Source: Lycocorax pyrrhopterus obiensis | Taxonomy: Eukaryota > Chordata > Aves > Passeriformes > Paradisaeidae | Direction: 5' to 3' | Length of the DNA: 64,000 bases | Assembly: GCA_014706295.1 (NCBI GenBank) | Contig: JACSVZ010000002.1 | Location: forward strand, 52,486,432-52,550,431 | Part shown: in pieces, positions 1 to 12,244 of the stretch | How the letters are laid out: every line of letters begins with the position of its first letter | Position numbering within the stretch: position 1 is the first letter of the stretch | Notes under the pieces: generated by a model | What the model saw: the letters and a program-made list of their open reading frames with translations, nothing else | Databases searched by the model: none | What the model was told of the DNA's origin: nothing | Program-made: the position numbers and the translations under genes

Positions 1-3000
1 GAAGTACTAGAGGGAATAACTGGTTTGATGGATGAGAGGTGTCAAAGTTAGACCATATGTCCTGCTTGGTCTCTGCCTGTGTCTGTGAAAACAAGCAAAA
101 ATATGCTGGAATTTTTCTCCTGCTGGAGTTTCTTTCCGGGATTCCATCACAGACTGTTGCAGAACTCATAATAAGGGAGAGGCAGTTAAAATAAATCCTT
201 GGGATTTAAAGCTGGAAGTTATATTTTGCCTATACAAAGGGCTGTATGAGAACTAGGCTTTCTTCTCCGGCTCAGTGACATGACTTCAGCTGAGGACACA
301 GCTCTTGCAGCCTTCCTCCTGCCCCAGACTCCTTCTGACACTCCAGTTTTAGTTCACTCAACAGTAAAGTCTTTGATCAGGTCATATTTTTTTTATCATA
401 GATCTGTCTGTCTCATATGGACAGTGTAAGGCAGTCAAAGAGTATGTAAAGAAGTTTTTAACTAGCTGTCCAACTTACAATGCTGATTAACTAATTTGCA
501 TCTTTTTAAGGCAGAATGAGCCTTCCTGAAATACAGCATTGGGCAGTCCTGCCTCAAGAGGTTAGCAGAGCTGTAGCGGCAGCAAGCATGAAGCCACCAC
601 CTCAAAGATGAGAGGACAGGTTCTCTGGGTAGCATACACCTTCTGCAAGAGTTTAACTACAATTTCATACAAAATAATCCACGTTTCATGGGCTTTCCTG
701 CACATCCCGAGCAGTGGCTGTGAACTGGCCATTAAAAAGATACCACCTTAGTATAACAAACACCAGTCCACCAGATTCTGTTTATGTGAAAGCTGGCATC
801 ATGCTAGGACAGAAGAATAAATTGAGCTCTTGAAAATTCCCTTTGATCTGCACCAGAAATACCCAATACAATATGTCTGACCTGATTATATTTTAAAGAT
901 TAGCTCCTCAAGCATTTGGTGTCTGCATTTTCCTCCCAAAATGCAAATGAAAGCTCAGTACTTTTTGGGGCTTTGCTTGTGTCAGCTTCTTCATTTTAAA
1001 ATCACTTAACTATTACTTGGCTGCTTACTGTACCCGAAAGATGGTGCTTTCACTTGAAGAGAATGTAATTTGTGATAACTCCATCCATCACTTTGTCACT
1101 TACCCAAAAGATACAATTAAATATCTATTAAAGCTTTGGTTCTCTGGAACGCTGATCTTCTGCAGATCTTTTCATCAAAAGGCACAAATAACTAATTGCT
1201 TGTGAGGAGGATGAGCCAAAGCTTCGGGTATGTATATATGCATGTATATAAAAACGAACTGTATGGGATTCTCATCCTTTTACAGGCAGAATTTTAAGGC
1301 TTTTCTTTTGCAAAGGGTTAAACATATAGTTAAGTTCATGTGTGTTTGCATGATCTTAGTTGTTCCATTAAATAAAAAAGAAAAAGAAGGTCTCAAGGGA
1401 ATATTTTTCAGTCACGTCTAATAAATTTAAAAAATTATTGACTTTTCATCTCTTGAAGGTTTTCAAGCAGGTGTATTTAAAACAGTCAGTTTCTGCTTCA
1501 AAAAACTATGTACGGATTTTAGTAAAATATTTCAGAAACCTGTATATCTGAGGAGAAAAACCTCAACAAGTAAAAAAGCTATATTCATTTAAACTTAACA
1601 GAAATTAAAGAGTGATCCGTAAAACATTATTTACCTTTGTTCAAATTCATGTATTTAGGAGAACATCATCAGAGTTTCTTGTGTAAGTAATAGAAAGATC
1701 TAAAATGTGTTACTGTCCATGCCACCAAGCAGAAATTCTTTCAGTACTTTTGCTGCTTTATAAATTTATAATTTACTTATAATTTATATAGTTTATACTT
1801 ATAAATTTATAATATACTTTACTGGCTAGAGTCCAAAGGAAACAAGTGGCCCTAATGATATTTGCTTTTCTAAAAAAAAAAAAAAAGAGAAGATTTACTC
1901 TGCACTTACATGTGTGTACCCATATCACGGATATGTTCCCTCTCCCCGTGTTTGCTTACAAAGGACATGCTCTGTGCATGTAAACACATGTACAGGCAGC
2001 AGTGCACAAAAGGGGGAAACAAACACAGGACATGGATGTTTCTGAGGGGCCAACTGTTTGACCTGCAGCCTTTTGGGAACCTGGCAACCCTGTGCAACAC
2101 CTGACTGATCTGTTTTTGCAATGGAAGTTCTGCCCCAGTGCCTGAATGTGAGATTAACATCTACTTTGCATAGATATCTTGATTATGATCACAAAAACAA
2201 TGCAACATATTTACATGTGTGAGTATGTGCATAATAATGCAATTCAGAACACATACACTGCAATCTCTGAGTACAGCTATTGCCGCCTGACTGGGAGTTG
2301 ATGTACCTCTCACAGGAATGCACCAGGCATCACAACATATATTTTCCGAGTGCTGCGCTCCGTGACAAATAAACTAGGAAAGAATTGGTCTTGGTCCCAC
2401 TGTGGTCATCATTAAAGAATTGGCTCTCCTTTAGGAAACAGGAAGATTGCCAATATCTCCTGTGACTTGTTGCCATTTGAAGGTGTTGCACTCAGCGTAG
2501 GGCATGAGGAATGTAGAAAAGAAGGGAAAGTTGGGAAATAATTCCTTTAAATTATTTTTAGAAAATATGGGGCTGAATTGCAAACTTTGATATCTTTTCA
2601 CAGGAGAGGAATCTCTGAAGTTTCCGGAAATGCATCTGCCCACTGAGAAGAGGGAGAGTCAGAAGTGACGGAGGGTTGTATCAACTCCCTGCAACTTTGC
2701 GTGTCTTCTTTCCAAAGGGAAACTCCTGTACCTCTGCCTGTTTAAGGGCGAGCCTGCAGGTGCAAATGTAGAGAGGCAACCACACTCTGAGTCAGCAGAG
2801 CATTCAATGCCCTCCTGACTGCAAGCTGTCATTTTTTGTGTTCAGAGTGAATGAACTAATGTGAGGACTGCGTTGTGCTCCTCCAGAGCATGTAGTCCAC
2901 CTGAGGGCATTTGTTTCATGCCCTGATAACGTCATGGGGACATGTTAAAATAGTTAAGGGTACAAGATGAGATGGGATAGTTTGGGAGCACAGTGCAGAG

Positions 3001-3665
3001 TGAGAGGAATCAAAATCAGTGCAGCCTAATACATACCAGCTTGTGGGGGATACCCGGACCCCAAATCTTGGGGACAGCTGACTGCGGTGAAACGAAACAG
3101 AGCAGTACTAAGGACCTACTGCTCAGGTTTGCTCCTGGGACTTCCTACACTTTTTTCTCAGGAAACACATCTATAGCATTCACTTCAGGGCTTGTCTAAG
3201 CCTCTCTGTCTTAGACATTTCACAACCCAGGGTAATATACCACTGTCTGCACCTCAGACTGGAGACAACCTTCTGCCAGCCAGATGTAAAAGCATTTGAG
3301 ACACGGCATTGTCATTTCATTTTCTGACCCTCCATGAGGATGTGCTGTGCTTGTGTTCAGGGTCTCCTTGTTCAGGCTATTCTTGGGTCTGGTGTTCTCA
3401 GTTTTTTTAGAACACCTTTGAGACAAGTTAAAGACTTATTTTGAGAGCTTTCTCTTTACACATGGAAGAATAACCTCCTTTAAGGCATCTCATGGTGGGC
3501 TAAAGCAGGGGTAGAACTTGTCTCTTACATTCTCTTCATTAAGGTCTTACCATAAGTCAGGCAAATTTTAAGATTACTTCAAGACTACTTAAACACCTAT
3601 TTTATGAGAGTCTTGAGTTTTTCAGCTTTGTAGACTCATTAACACTTGTCAAACCCAAACTCTTA
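1..3665. other. Gene-free AT-leaning stretch
   Basis: I see no convincing exon, RNA gene or recognised interspersed repeat here. Open frames are all under 90 codons and lack splice context. It holds an A-run near 1872-1886 and a pair of identical AT palindromes near 1759-1811, listed separately. It is probably intergenic or intronic DNA. Confidence 0.5.
1759..1811. repeat. Two identical 12-bp AT palindromes
   Basis: The perfect palindrome TATAAATTTATA occurs at 1759-1770 and again at 1800-1811. The 29 bases between them are also almost pure A/T. Each unit can form a small hairpin, and the two can pair with each other. This is most simply local AT-rich duplication; no function is implied. Confidence 0.7.
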
Positions 3666-3669
3666 CCCT

Positions 3670-4206
3670 GCAAGGCATTCAGAGCCCAGTCCAACTTGAT
3701 CTTCAATGTTTCCAGGCATGCGACATCTACAACCTCTCGGTCAACCTGTACGAGTATTTCACCAAACTCATCACAATTTTTTTTTCTTTATATCTAATCT
3801 GAATCTACATGGTCTTTTAGTTTACAGCCATTACATCTCGTCTTATCACAACAGGCCCTGTTACTAAAAATCTGTCCCTATCTTTCTTCTAAGCCTCTTT
3901 TAAGTATTGAAAGGCCACAATAGGTCTTCATGGAGCCTTCGCTTCTCCAGGCTGAACAGCCCCGACTCTCTCAGCCTGTTTTAGTAGGAGAGGTGCTTCA
4001 GCCCTCTGATCATTTTTGTGGCCTCCTCTGGACTCATTCCAACAGGTCCACATCTTTCCTGTGCTGATGACCTCGGATGCAGCACTCTGGGTGGGGTCTC
4101 AAGAGACCAGAGCAGAACAGAAGAATCACTTCCCTTGATCTGCTAGCCACACTTCTGTTGCTGAAGACCAGGATAAGGTTGGTTTTCTGGGCTACAAACA
4201 CACGCT
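3670..4206 (-). mobile_element. CR1 LINE fragment, 3' region, minus strand
   Basis: Read on the plus strand, this stretch follows the order of phrases familiar from the reverse complement of the CR1 3' end: an 'acaacctctc' block, 'atcacaacaggccctg', 'ttctccaggctgaacagccc', 'ctctcagcctgt', 'gagaggtgcttcagccctct', 'tggactcattccaacaggtcc', and then 'ggttggttttctgggct' at the far end. CR1 is the dominant non-LTR retrotransposon of birds and other reptiles, and most copies are 5'-truncated like this one. The copy is diverged and carries small deletions, so it is old and inactive. Only the C-terminal coding part and 3' UTR of ORF2 are represented, without an open frame. The outer boundaries are accurate to perhaps 20 bases. 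Confidence 0.88.
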
Positions 4207-4214
4207 ATCTGTTG

Positions 4215-5584
4215 TTTACTTCCAAACTGGAGAGCTGTCAGTCTCACTGCTGATCCGGGCAACTGAGGTGACATTTATCCTTTGTCTTCCCTTGCTCTTT
4301 TCCCTAGAATCACAAATCCTCTCTTTTCCCTAAAAGCTCCATATACCTTCCTCCCTGATGTTCTGGCAGCCACTAGCAGCCAGCCTGCAGTCTGGCTCTC
4401 CAGAACTATCCTTGTAGTCTCTTTGACTCAGGTGTGATGCAGCGGTCCCCTGGCACAGGTGTCCCACTACAGACATCTCCAGTCTGCCTACCCATCTGCT
4501 CCCATTAAGGCCAGGCAGTCTCCCTGGTGCGATATGGTTTAGCCGCAGGATGCTCTGACTCCCTCCCTAAAGTGTCTGATAACTGGCACAAGCCATCTGA
4601 CACCCCAAACTACCAAGATCACTTGCTGCTAATCTGTCCCAGAAAAACCTGAATTTCACTCCCCTTACCCTAACCCTACGCTGTATTCTAGTCAGCCTGT
4701 TCTGGGGGATTTTGTATTTTTTCTTCATTCAAGTTCAAGGAAAGGAAAGAGACAAGGTTGTTCTCTGAAAAGGCTGACAGCAGGTCTCATGGGCATAGTT
4801 CAAAAGTACTTTGTACACCAGCAGTTCTATTACTAACATGTTTAATGAATGCACAAAGGTTATATGGTTTCAGATTTCCTAACCATAACCCCTTCTGGGA
4901 ACACGAAGTCAAATTTTAGTCTTTGGCAGGTCACTAAACCCCTACAGAAATCAATGCGTTTGGAAATGGGACCAGCATTTGACCTACCACCTATAATCAC
5001 TTTTTATTAAGAAAGTAACTTCTCAGGTATTATGTTCATGTGAATCTCTGTATTTAAATACACATCTAAAGAGCAGAAGAATACAAAGGTTACTTCAGGT
5101 GAAAAATACTCTTTGTATGCTCCTGCAAATCTGAAGAAACACTGGACATGTGCCCAGCAATAACTTCAGAGTCTTTAAGCAAATTGGGTCCTTACAACGT
5201 TACTCAAGCTTCCCTAATGAATGATGATTTGCTTACGTATTACTTGGCAGTGAGCTAACAAGGCCCCATTAAACAAAATGCATATTAATATTGTCCTAAG
5301 TAATGGTTTTTACAGTCCACTGTCATTATGCTGAATTAGCTCTGCAGAGAAAACTTGAGGAAATACATGCTCAACAAAGTAGAGTATAATGGGCGCATCT
5401 TTGTGCAACATATGTACGGCATGTACCTGAAGGGAGAGTCTGTCGGTTCAGTCATATGCCCTCATATAAGAATAGGAAAGTTCTTGAATCTCCAGGGCTC
5501 CTGTACTGTCATTTATTTTCCATTTGCAGTACATATCTGTGTAGATCCTGGCACCATGTGTTTGTAAATGTGAAAGTGTGTGAG

Positions 5585-5585
<1 letters not shown>
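4215..5585. other. Gene-free stretch between CR1 and the TG tract
   Basis: No exon or recognised repeat family. The part from about 4240 to 4640 is CT-rich and may be an unrecognised old repeat. A two-unit telomere-like sequence lies at 4665-4678. Confidence 0.4.
4665..4678. repeat. Short telomere-like (CCCTAA)n run
   Basis: TTACCCTAACCCTA is just over two units of the vertebrate telomere repeat. It is too short to be a functional interstitial telomeric array and is probably chance. Confidence 0.4.
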
Positions 5586-5588
<3 letters not shown>

Positions 5589-5637
<49 letters not shown>

Positions 5638-5640
5638 GTG
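5589..5640. repeat. (TG)n dinucleotide microsatellite
   Basis: About 26 TG units with a single TGC interruption near the 3' end, preceded by a short GAGAG run. Such tracts are length-polymorphic and can adopt Z-DNA. The His-Thr and Cys-Val 'proteins' that can be read through it on either strand are artefacts. Confidence 0.97.
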
Positions 5641-5644
5641 AAAG

Positions 5645-6615
5645 ATAATAAAGGGAAAAAAAACCTGTCAATCTCCAAAGACCCTCACCTTTAGAAGGGG
5701 CAAATAACTGGTAGTGAGGTTTTGAGTGGCTCTTGGGATCTGTCATGTACCACCCTTCAGGACATGTATTTCCAGTTATTTCTGATCACCCTGTTTGGTA
5801 GCTTTCATGTTTTTTCATGCTTTGCCTAAAGGGAAAAGATTATTCAACTATTAGGTCATCTTGTACAACTGCTTTTCTTTCTCAAGAGTCCTCTTTTTCC
5901 AGAAAGGCACTCCAACTGAAATTTCAGCAGGGATTCCTAAAGGATGAGATACTGTTGATAAGATTACGGCCAAAGCCAGCATGACCTGATACTGTGTCAT
6001 ACGATAAAAAGAAAATAAGGTAAATTTCTTCTACAGTTTTTTTATGTGGCATCTTTTTATAAATTTCCTAATAGATAAAAGGGGAAAGTTTTTTTTCTCT
6101 GCCTTTCCAGTGTTTGCATTCACACAAATATTTTTGTACCATTAGCTATAGTGGCAACAAAGCTCCAACACAGAGGCTAATTCTGGGGGAAAATAATTAA
6201 GTCCATTTGAATGTATGGGCTTTACATCAAAGTTCTGAGTTAGAAAACTCCTTTATCAACCAGTGAACATGACATTGCCAAAATGTTAATTCCTGCTCTG
6301 GCTTTTAACCTCACAGCAATACCACTTTACCCTATGATAGCTTTAATGTTCAAACACTAAGAAGGATCTTGTGGTGATGCTTCAGGGTGTGGGAGGTATC
6401 CAGTAGGTGCCATTCCTCACTCTGTGTTGATATGGTATCAAAGTACAATATGTAAACTCATTTTCATGAGCTTTCTCTTGCCCTCCCATTGACATTGGAG
6501 ACTGGATAACCACAACTACTGGGTATGTTGTGGTTGGGTACCCATGGTTTAGGAGGCAATACTGCAATCACATTTGGTTTATTTCTCTTCTGATTGCTCC
6601 ACCCTGGTTGTGCTA
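5645..6615. other. Gene-free stretch
   Basis: AT-leaning, with no convincing exon, RNA gene or known repeat. Nothing specific was seen. Confidence 0.4.
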
Positions 6616-6617
6616 TC

Positions 6618-6893
6618 TGTCACGGAATAAGCTAGTTCTGTGTGTTTTGCAGTTCCTAGGACTATTATCTGTCTCCCTGGGGTGGGTATGAGCCCTGGAC
6701 AGGTCCTGACACTGAAATCTCCATGCATTCTTCTTCCAGTTCTCCCATGCCTCACATCTACACACTGCTTCCTACTGCAAGAAAACCTGGGTGTGCAGGC
6801 TGGCTTGTCTTCAAGCTGAAGAGCTGATCAATTAGCAGGTACTCTTTGCAATAAACCTGCTTTGCTGACCTAGAAACCAAAAAGCACTTCATT
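6618..6893 (+). mobile_element. Possible solo LTR of an endogenous retrovirus (weak)
   Basis: The segment begins TGTCACGGAATAAG, a start resembling many avian LTRs. Near its end, at 6850-6855, is AATAAA followed by a GC-containing stretch, as expected of an LTR polyadenylation region. The 4-mer TATC immediately precedes it (6614-6617) and recurs immediately after it (6894-6897), which could be a target-site duplication. Against it: the 3' end is not the canonical CA, no second LTR or internal gag/pol frame is present, and a 4-mer repeat is easily chance. No viral gene is encoded. Confidence 0.25.
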
Positions 6894-6899
6894 TATCAG

Positions 6900-7825
6900 C
6901 CACAGATTTGCCTTTTTCCTGCAGGTGGTTCCCAGTGCTGGGTGGTGATCCATCACCTGTGAATCATTCTTTCCCAGATGGTGTCACTGTCTGTGGCTCC
7001 GCCCGTTGTGTTGGTAGTGGCTTTTCCTGGGTGCAGGTACACACTGTGATTACTCCATCAAATACTGTTAGTCTTGGACCAGAGAAGGTTTGGTGGAAGC
7101 TTCTTCTGAGGGGCTGGATGGACAGACAGCCACACACAGGGAAGAAACTGTGTGAAGAGCTAAAGTTGTTTTCCTGATACCTGACTGAGTAAAATTTCAA
7201 GTTCTTCTCAGTGCCCTTAGGGCACTAACAGACCTTAATAGCCCAGATCAGACTCACCTGGACCTCTCCCACACTCTCTGCCAGTGGACCCAGAAGCCCA
7301 ATTTAGGCGCAGTTCTGAGCCTTTGGTTCTTGTCTGATCTATATCGTGGGTATGCTTGCACTCAGTGCTGTCTGTGACTGTTCCCCTGGTTGGACCTCTA
7401 GCTCTGCCTCCTGTTCCTTGTGACTGGACTCTGAAATGTCCTCTGGACCTGATCCTTTAGCTCACCCTCTAGGGGATTGTTACCGAACCATGTTATTCTT
7501 GCCCTGTTGGGTGGCACCCTAGGTGGTGGTGGCATTGCTTGTGCTGGGATCACCCTTGGCCTCTGGCTTATCCTCTCTCATGAAGCAACCTTTTTCTTGC
7601 TGATCTCTGACATGGTCAGAGGCTTTGACAGAAATACTCATTTGAAATTTGGGTAAGGGATTACTTGGTATGCTGTTCGGTCATCTAGTTTTCCTATCTC
7701 TTGTTCAGAAAAACCACAAGTTACACTTATCATAAGACAATATTTAGTCTCCACTCATCCCTTGCACAATAGGTACAAGCCTCTGGAAGTCAAAGCAAAC
7801 TGATGAAGATGATGGCTCACCAAGG
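6900..7825. other. Unassigned CT-rich stretch
   Basis: From about 7200 to 7640 the plus strand is rich in CTGGACCTCT- and CTGCCTC-type phrases and poor in CpG. It may be an old unrecognised repeat or internal retroviral leader continuing from the LTR candidate, but no coding frame supports this. No gene is called. Confidence 0.25.
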
Positions 7826-7827
7826 GT

Positions 7828-8226
7828 GGAGGTGTTGCCAAGGAGAAGTGAGCAGCTGTCACTGGGCTTGTTCAGCTTGGAGAAGGCTGAGTGGAGACCT
7901 TGTTGGAGTTTATGACTTTCTCAAGGGGACAGCAGAAAGGGAGGTGCTGATCTTCTCCCTCTGGTCACCAGCGAGAGGACACGAGGAGATGGAAGGAAGC
8001 TGCATCAGGGAAAGTTCAGATTGAACATTAGGAAAAGGTTCTTCACTGAGAAGATGGTTGGGTGCTGGAGCAGACTCCCAAGGCAAGTGGTTATGGCACC
8101 AAGCCTGCCAGAGTTCAAATAGTGTCTGGATGATGCTGTCATATATTTGTTAGGTAGTCCTATGAGGAGCAGGGAATTGGGCTGAATGATCCTTATGGGT
8201 CCCTTCCAGTCTGAGATATCTTCCGA
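7828..8226 (+). mobile_element. CR1 LINE fragment, 3' end, plus strand
   Basis: The order of phrases matches the CR1 3' end: 'ttgttcagcttggagaaggc', 'ctgatcttctccctctggt', 'ggaaaaggttcttcactgag', 'tgctggagcagactccca', 'agcctgccagagttcaaat' and 'tgatccttatgggtcccttc'. The final tail repeat is degraded. It is 5'-truncated, diverged and non-coding; the 73-codon open frame inside it is a leftover. It lies in the opposite orientation to the copy at 3.7-4.2 kb. Confidence 0.85.
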
Positions 8227-8229
8227 TTT

Positions 8230-11200
8230 ACAAAGCCCAGAACATTTCCTACTGGCTTTACGAAGGTGTTGTTACTATAAGGACAAGGCATTCCCACAAC
8301 GAAAATGAACAGTGTGGAAGGCTACATTTGCTGATCCAATTCTAATCATCATTTTATAAAGACAGAGCGATTTGCAGCCAGTTGGGTATGAGGAAGTAAT
8401 GCTGCTTGATGAGTTGGCAGGACTTGTATGCTCTTTTCCCAGCTTTGTCTGCCTGTTGATGGATCACCTGTGCTGCTGAACAGCCAGCGTGGCCTCTGAC
8501 CATGGGTGGAGCAGCCCAACAGCTCAAAAGAAGGTGTGCTGTTGCAAGCTGATTAGAGAATTGGAAAAATGATGTTTCGCTGGCTTATACACAGGGCCTC
8601 TCTAGCCTTGGTAATGTAGTCAATTCTCTGGACTGCAGAAAGAGCTGAGCACCCCAGGTGAGTTATTCATAGATCTAAGCTATTAATAGCTACCATCAGC
8701 TAAAGCAGACAGGGTCAAGGAGCTCTCCTCTCTCCTCCTCTACCTCCATAGCTTGAAAGGTGCTGTAATTTTCAGTCATTGCACAGGTAGCAAATTGCTG
8801 AGCACCTTAAATAAAGAGGAAAGAAAAGGGCATGTACCCTCAGAGGTTAATTTGTAAAGCATGACGGCCCTTATGCCTACAGAAGGGCTCCACACCTTCA
8901 GGGATGCAGGGAACTTTTCTTGACTGTTCAGTAGACTTCAGTGGCATAAAAATTGAGTTAGGGGTCCCCTGAATGAGGAACGTGGCGGTGGCCATGTCTC
9001 AAGAGGCAACCTAAACCTTAGCCCATGTCTAGGTGGTGCCCAACTCATCCAAGAGCTGTGGAGGTGGTGGAGTCTGGTTTCCTACGGTTTTGTCTTGCAG
9101 TGGTGTTATCTTCTATCTCATTAGATGCAAAATTCCATTGTTTTCCCAGGACTACCATTCTTGACATTTCACACTTTGCACTCATCTAGGACACCATGCT
9201 GTAGCCTTCTCAGTGAGGGAGTTGATGGGGATTATCTCCTCACTATCTGCTGGCCTATTTTCCTTGATGTAGGAACGAAAAATATCTGAAGCTGCCATGT
9301 GTTTGTTACATTGGATTGGTGGGCCAGCAGGATCGAAGGTTACTGGGAGGAGACCGAGTCAAATTATGCATACACACAAACATACACAGTGCACAATTAC
9401 AGTAACCTCATTGCTTTAGGAAACCAAGCTACAAGTATCATGAGGTGTAGTAGGACTATGAGAAAAATTGTATTTTCCTCACATAGCAAGGGAGTCACTA
9501 ATGTTTGGACACCCAGTGGTTTAATGACATCTGAACATGGACATACACAGAGAGAGAAAATTATAAGCAGAACAAAAGGAGACAAAAGAAAACCACCATG
9601 AAAATATACACAGGTCATGAAGACATTTTTGAAGTGTGAGCGTGCTTGTAATACAGCATACACACACAGCTGCGCTGAGAGGTGGGAAAATTTAAGGTAT
9701 ATTTCTTCAAAAAAGTAGAATTGTTTTTAATCTCCTTACAGAAATGTATCACAATATATTCAAGGTTGATGGTGGAATTCATTTTTATACCTACCTAGTG
9801 GAGTACTGTCCTGACTGTAGAGGACAAGAAGCTGCTCTGCAGTGTTTTCTTTCAAAAGAGAAGAAATCCATTCAAAACACAAGCATCAAGCCATGGTCAG
9901 GTTTTTTGTTGCAAGGGCAACAGCCCCTTGCAGATATAAGCTACATTTGTCTCTGCTCCTTGTTTCATGTGGAACAAGATGCTGTGGCTGCTCCTCCAAC
10001 CTCTACATGGTGATAATGGTCACAACGTGGTTACAGAATTCCCCACTGCTACAGAAATGCTGTGTGGATGGTAGATTAAGGCAAGATGCTGCTCCCAATG
10101 CTCAAGTTTTGCTTCACGATAAGGCTATTTTTGGATGAGTTGCTCCTCCACAGAGAATTCCTCCCCAGTGTTCAATATGCTTCAATGATGTAGGAATTAG
10201 GTGTCAGGTAAAATCTGCAATCCTGTCTGATGTAACTGTAAATTACTGAGGTTAGGTTGTAGACAGCAAGAATCAGCTACTTAAATTCATCATGACATGT
10301 ACAACACTTGGGAGGTAGTAAAATAACTACTCATTACAGCAAAGATGGCAGTGTTTAGTTCTGAATTACATCTATGGAGCTATTTCTTTCCTTTAAAGTT
10401 TAAGTACTGAAAACACTAAGTACTTGTGCACTTCAGTTAATTCAGTTTAGACACTTCTGAAAGCAGCTATAAATATACTTACATCTCCAAATTTGAGTAA
10501 GGCTCTGGTAAGTGTGAAATATTGTCAAGTCTGTTTTGCATTCTCTCAGTTAATGTTTTGATGCCTGGCTTCAGCTTTATACTACCACAGAGTTGGCAAG
10601 GCACAGACAAAGCATTTTTCCCAGCTCACAACCATATCATAAACTCCACAGGCTTATAAGGCAGTGTTTATTCTGGTGGCTTTCCCTAATGCTGCAAGTA
10701 TAAAGATGCCTAACAAAGAAAAGAAATACTTTTAGTACAAATAACTGCTAACAGAAAAAGTTTTACCATACCGCGGTAGAAAATTGTCAAGGGCTAAATG
10801 GCCACAGATCGCAATTTTTCTTGTAGAAAAGCTGCTTTGAACTATGCATGGCAATCTGACTCCATGCTTGGGACTGCTTGAACTGAGCAATGATCCAGTA
10901 ATATTCCGCAGGGAACCTTTCTTGGCATGGCCTGTACTCCAAACCTGAGTTTTGGACTGCAGGCCACTCCGGAGAACTAGAGAAAGAAATAGCAGAGGGC
11001 CGTCTATGAAACGTTCCTGGTAGTTTTCCTACAACTTAATTGAACTCTGTGCAGGAGGTGAAAAAGCCTCTCTGTAGAAGATGACAGAGAGCATCCCCAG
11101 ATCCCAGGGATGAGGCACCATAGTACCTTTCCCTTCTCCCCTTTCTCCCTGTGTCTGCTCAGGTACATAGGTATCTGGTATTGCAAGCCACAGACATTCA

Positions 11201-11670
11201 AAACTCTGTCACTCAGAAAGAGCATGATTGGTTTCAGTAATCAGGTAATTTAGTAACTATGATTTTGCTTCTTTGCCTGCTGGTGCTGCATCTACAGATC
11301 ACCACCTTTTACGTTTTTGGTTTTTTTTAATTTCAGGGGGAAAAGGGATTTACTTCTTTCTCATTTATTTATTTGTCAATCATTCCAATACCAATTTTTA
11401 AAGTTTTCATGCAGCACCGATGAGCATGACATTTTCCTTAAAATATGTAGATTGGAATTCTCTGTCAAACCAAGGCAGAGGATTTAAGAAAGATACAAAA
11501 TACCACACTAAAACAACTGTTGTCCAAACTATTATTTATAAACATGTAGTAAGTAAAATATGACCAGTCCAATGATTAGCAAAAGCACAACCTCAACAGC
11601 ATGCATCAGAATCAGACATGCTTCACAGAAGGATGGCAGACAGCAGAATAGAAAACAAATCATTCCCTTA
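8230..11670. other. Gene-free stretch
   Basis: No supported exon, RNA gene or recognised repeat. Open frames up to 100 codons (for example near 9.3-9.6 and 9.74-10.14 kb) show no splice context and overlap on both strands, as chance frames do. Confidence 0.4.
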
Positions 11671-11674
11671 TCAG

Positions 11675-11802
11675 GTGATGCCCTCAGAGAAGAGCTTCAT
11701 GACCCTGGAGTACTGAACACCCCTGAAAAACTTCGAGGTTACAAGAAAGATAAGGAAACAATGCTCGAGATGTCAAAACTCCTTAAAGGAAATTTGGCAT
11801 AG
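11675..11802 (+). CDS. Weak candidate terminal exon, unrecognised protein
   Basis: A plausible splice acceptor (CCCTTATCAG at 11665-11674) precedes an open segment that ends at a TAG stop at 11800-11802. The encoded tail is strikingly charged and helix-like, including DALREELHDPGV and EKLRGYKKDKETMLEMSKLL, with little low-complexity sequence, which is why I list it. The first two bases complete a codon from an upstream exon. No upstream partner exon was found, the frame is also open before the acceptor, and no family is recognised. It could be chance or a processed-gene remnant. Confidence 0.2.
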
Positions 11803-12006
11803 CCAACCTAAAAAAAGATTGATTAGGAGCTGGATTCTGTCTTCATATGCTACAGACTGTCTTAAGTCAAGATGCAATTTGTACCCTCTGAGAGTCACTT
11901 ACGTCACTTGAACTGTAGTTTTAAACTGAATGTGGAAGTTTTAGTGCTTTGTACTTTTTGAATTAATGTTTTTGAATAGCCATGCACCTGACAGATGCTT
12001 CTGCAG

Positions 12007-12240
12007 GGCTCAGATCCTGACATGGAGAAGAAAAACTCTCTTGGGTCTCACAGGCTGTGGTTCAGTCCCCAGAACACCTCAGCACCTCATTTAGCTGCTG
12101 TCCTTTCTCAAGCTGGACTTGCTGAAGAGGCTGTGAGAGGCAACTATCTCTGTTGTCCCGGAACTGCACAGCTCAGAGCAAGACCACCAACACTCAACAA
12201 ATGTGCCTGCCTCACCACAACCCTTTCAGCAAGAAGCCAG
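12007..12240 (+). CDS. Weak candidate internal exon, phase 0-0, unrecognised
   Basis: The segment is bounded by an acceptor (TTCTGCAG ending at 12006) and a strong donor (AAGCCAG followed by GTAAGG at 12241). It is open for exactly 78 codons in phase 0 at both ends. The translation starts GSDPDMEKKN and is mixed in composition, with five cysteines (including CC and CAC) toward the end. It cannot continue directly from the stop-terminated candidate just upstream. It could be an exon of an unannotated or non-coding transcript. No homology is recognised. Confidence 0.2.
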
Positions 12241-12244
12241 GTAA

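Noticed and set aside
5448..5746. His-Thr and Cys-Val repeat frames over the TG tract
   Set aside because: Translation of a dinucleotide microsatellite.
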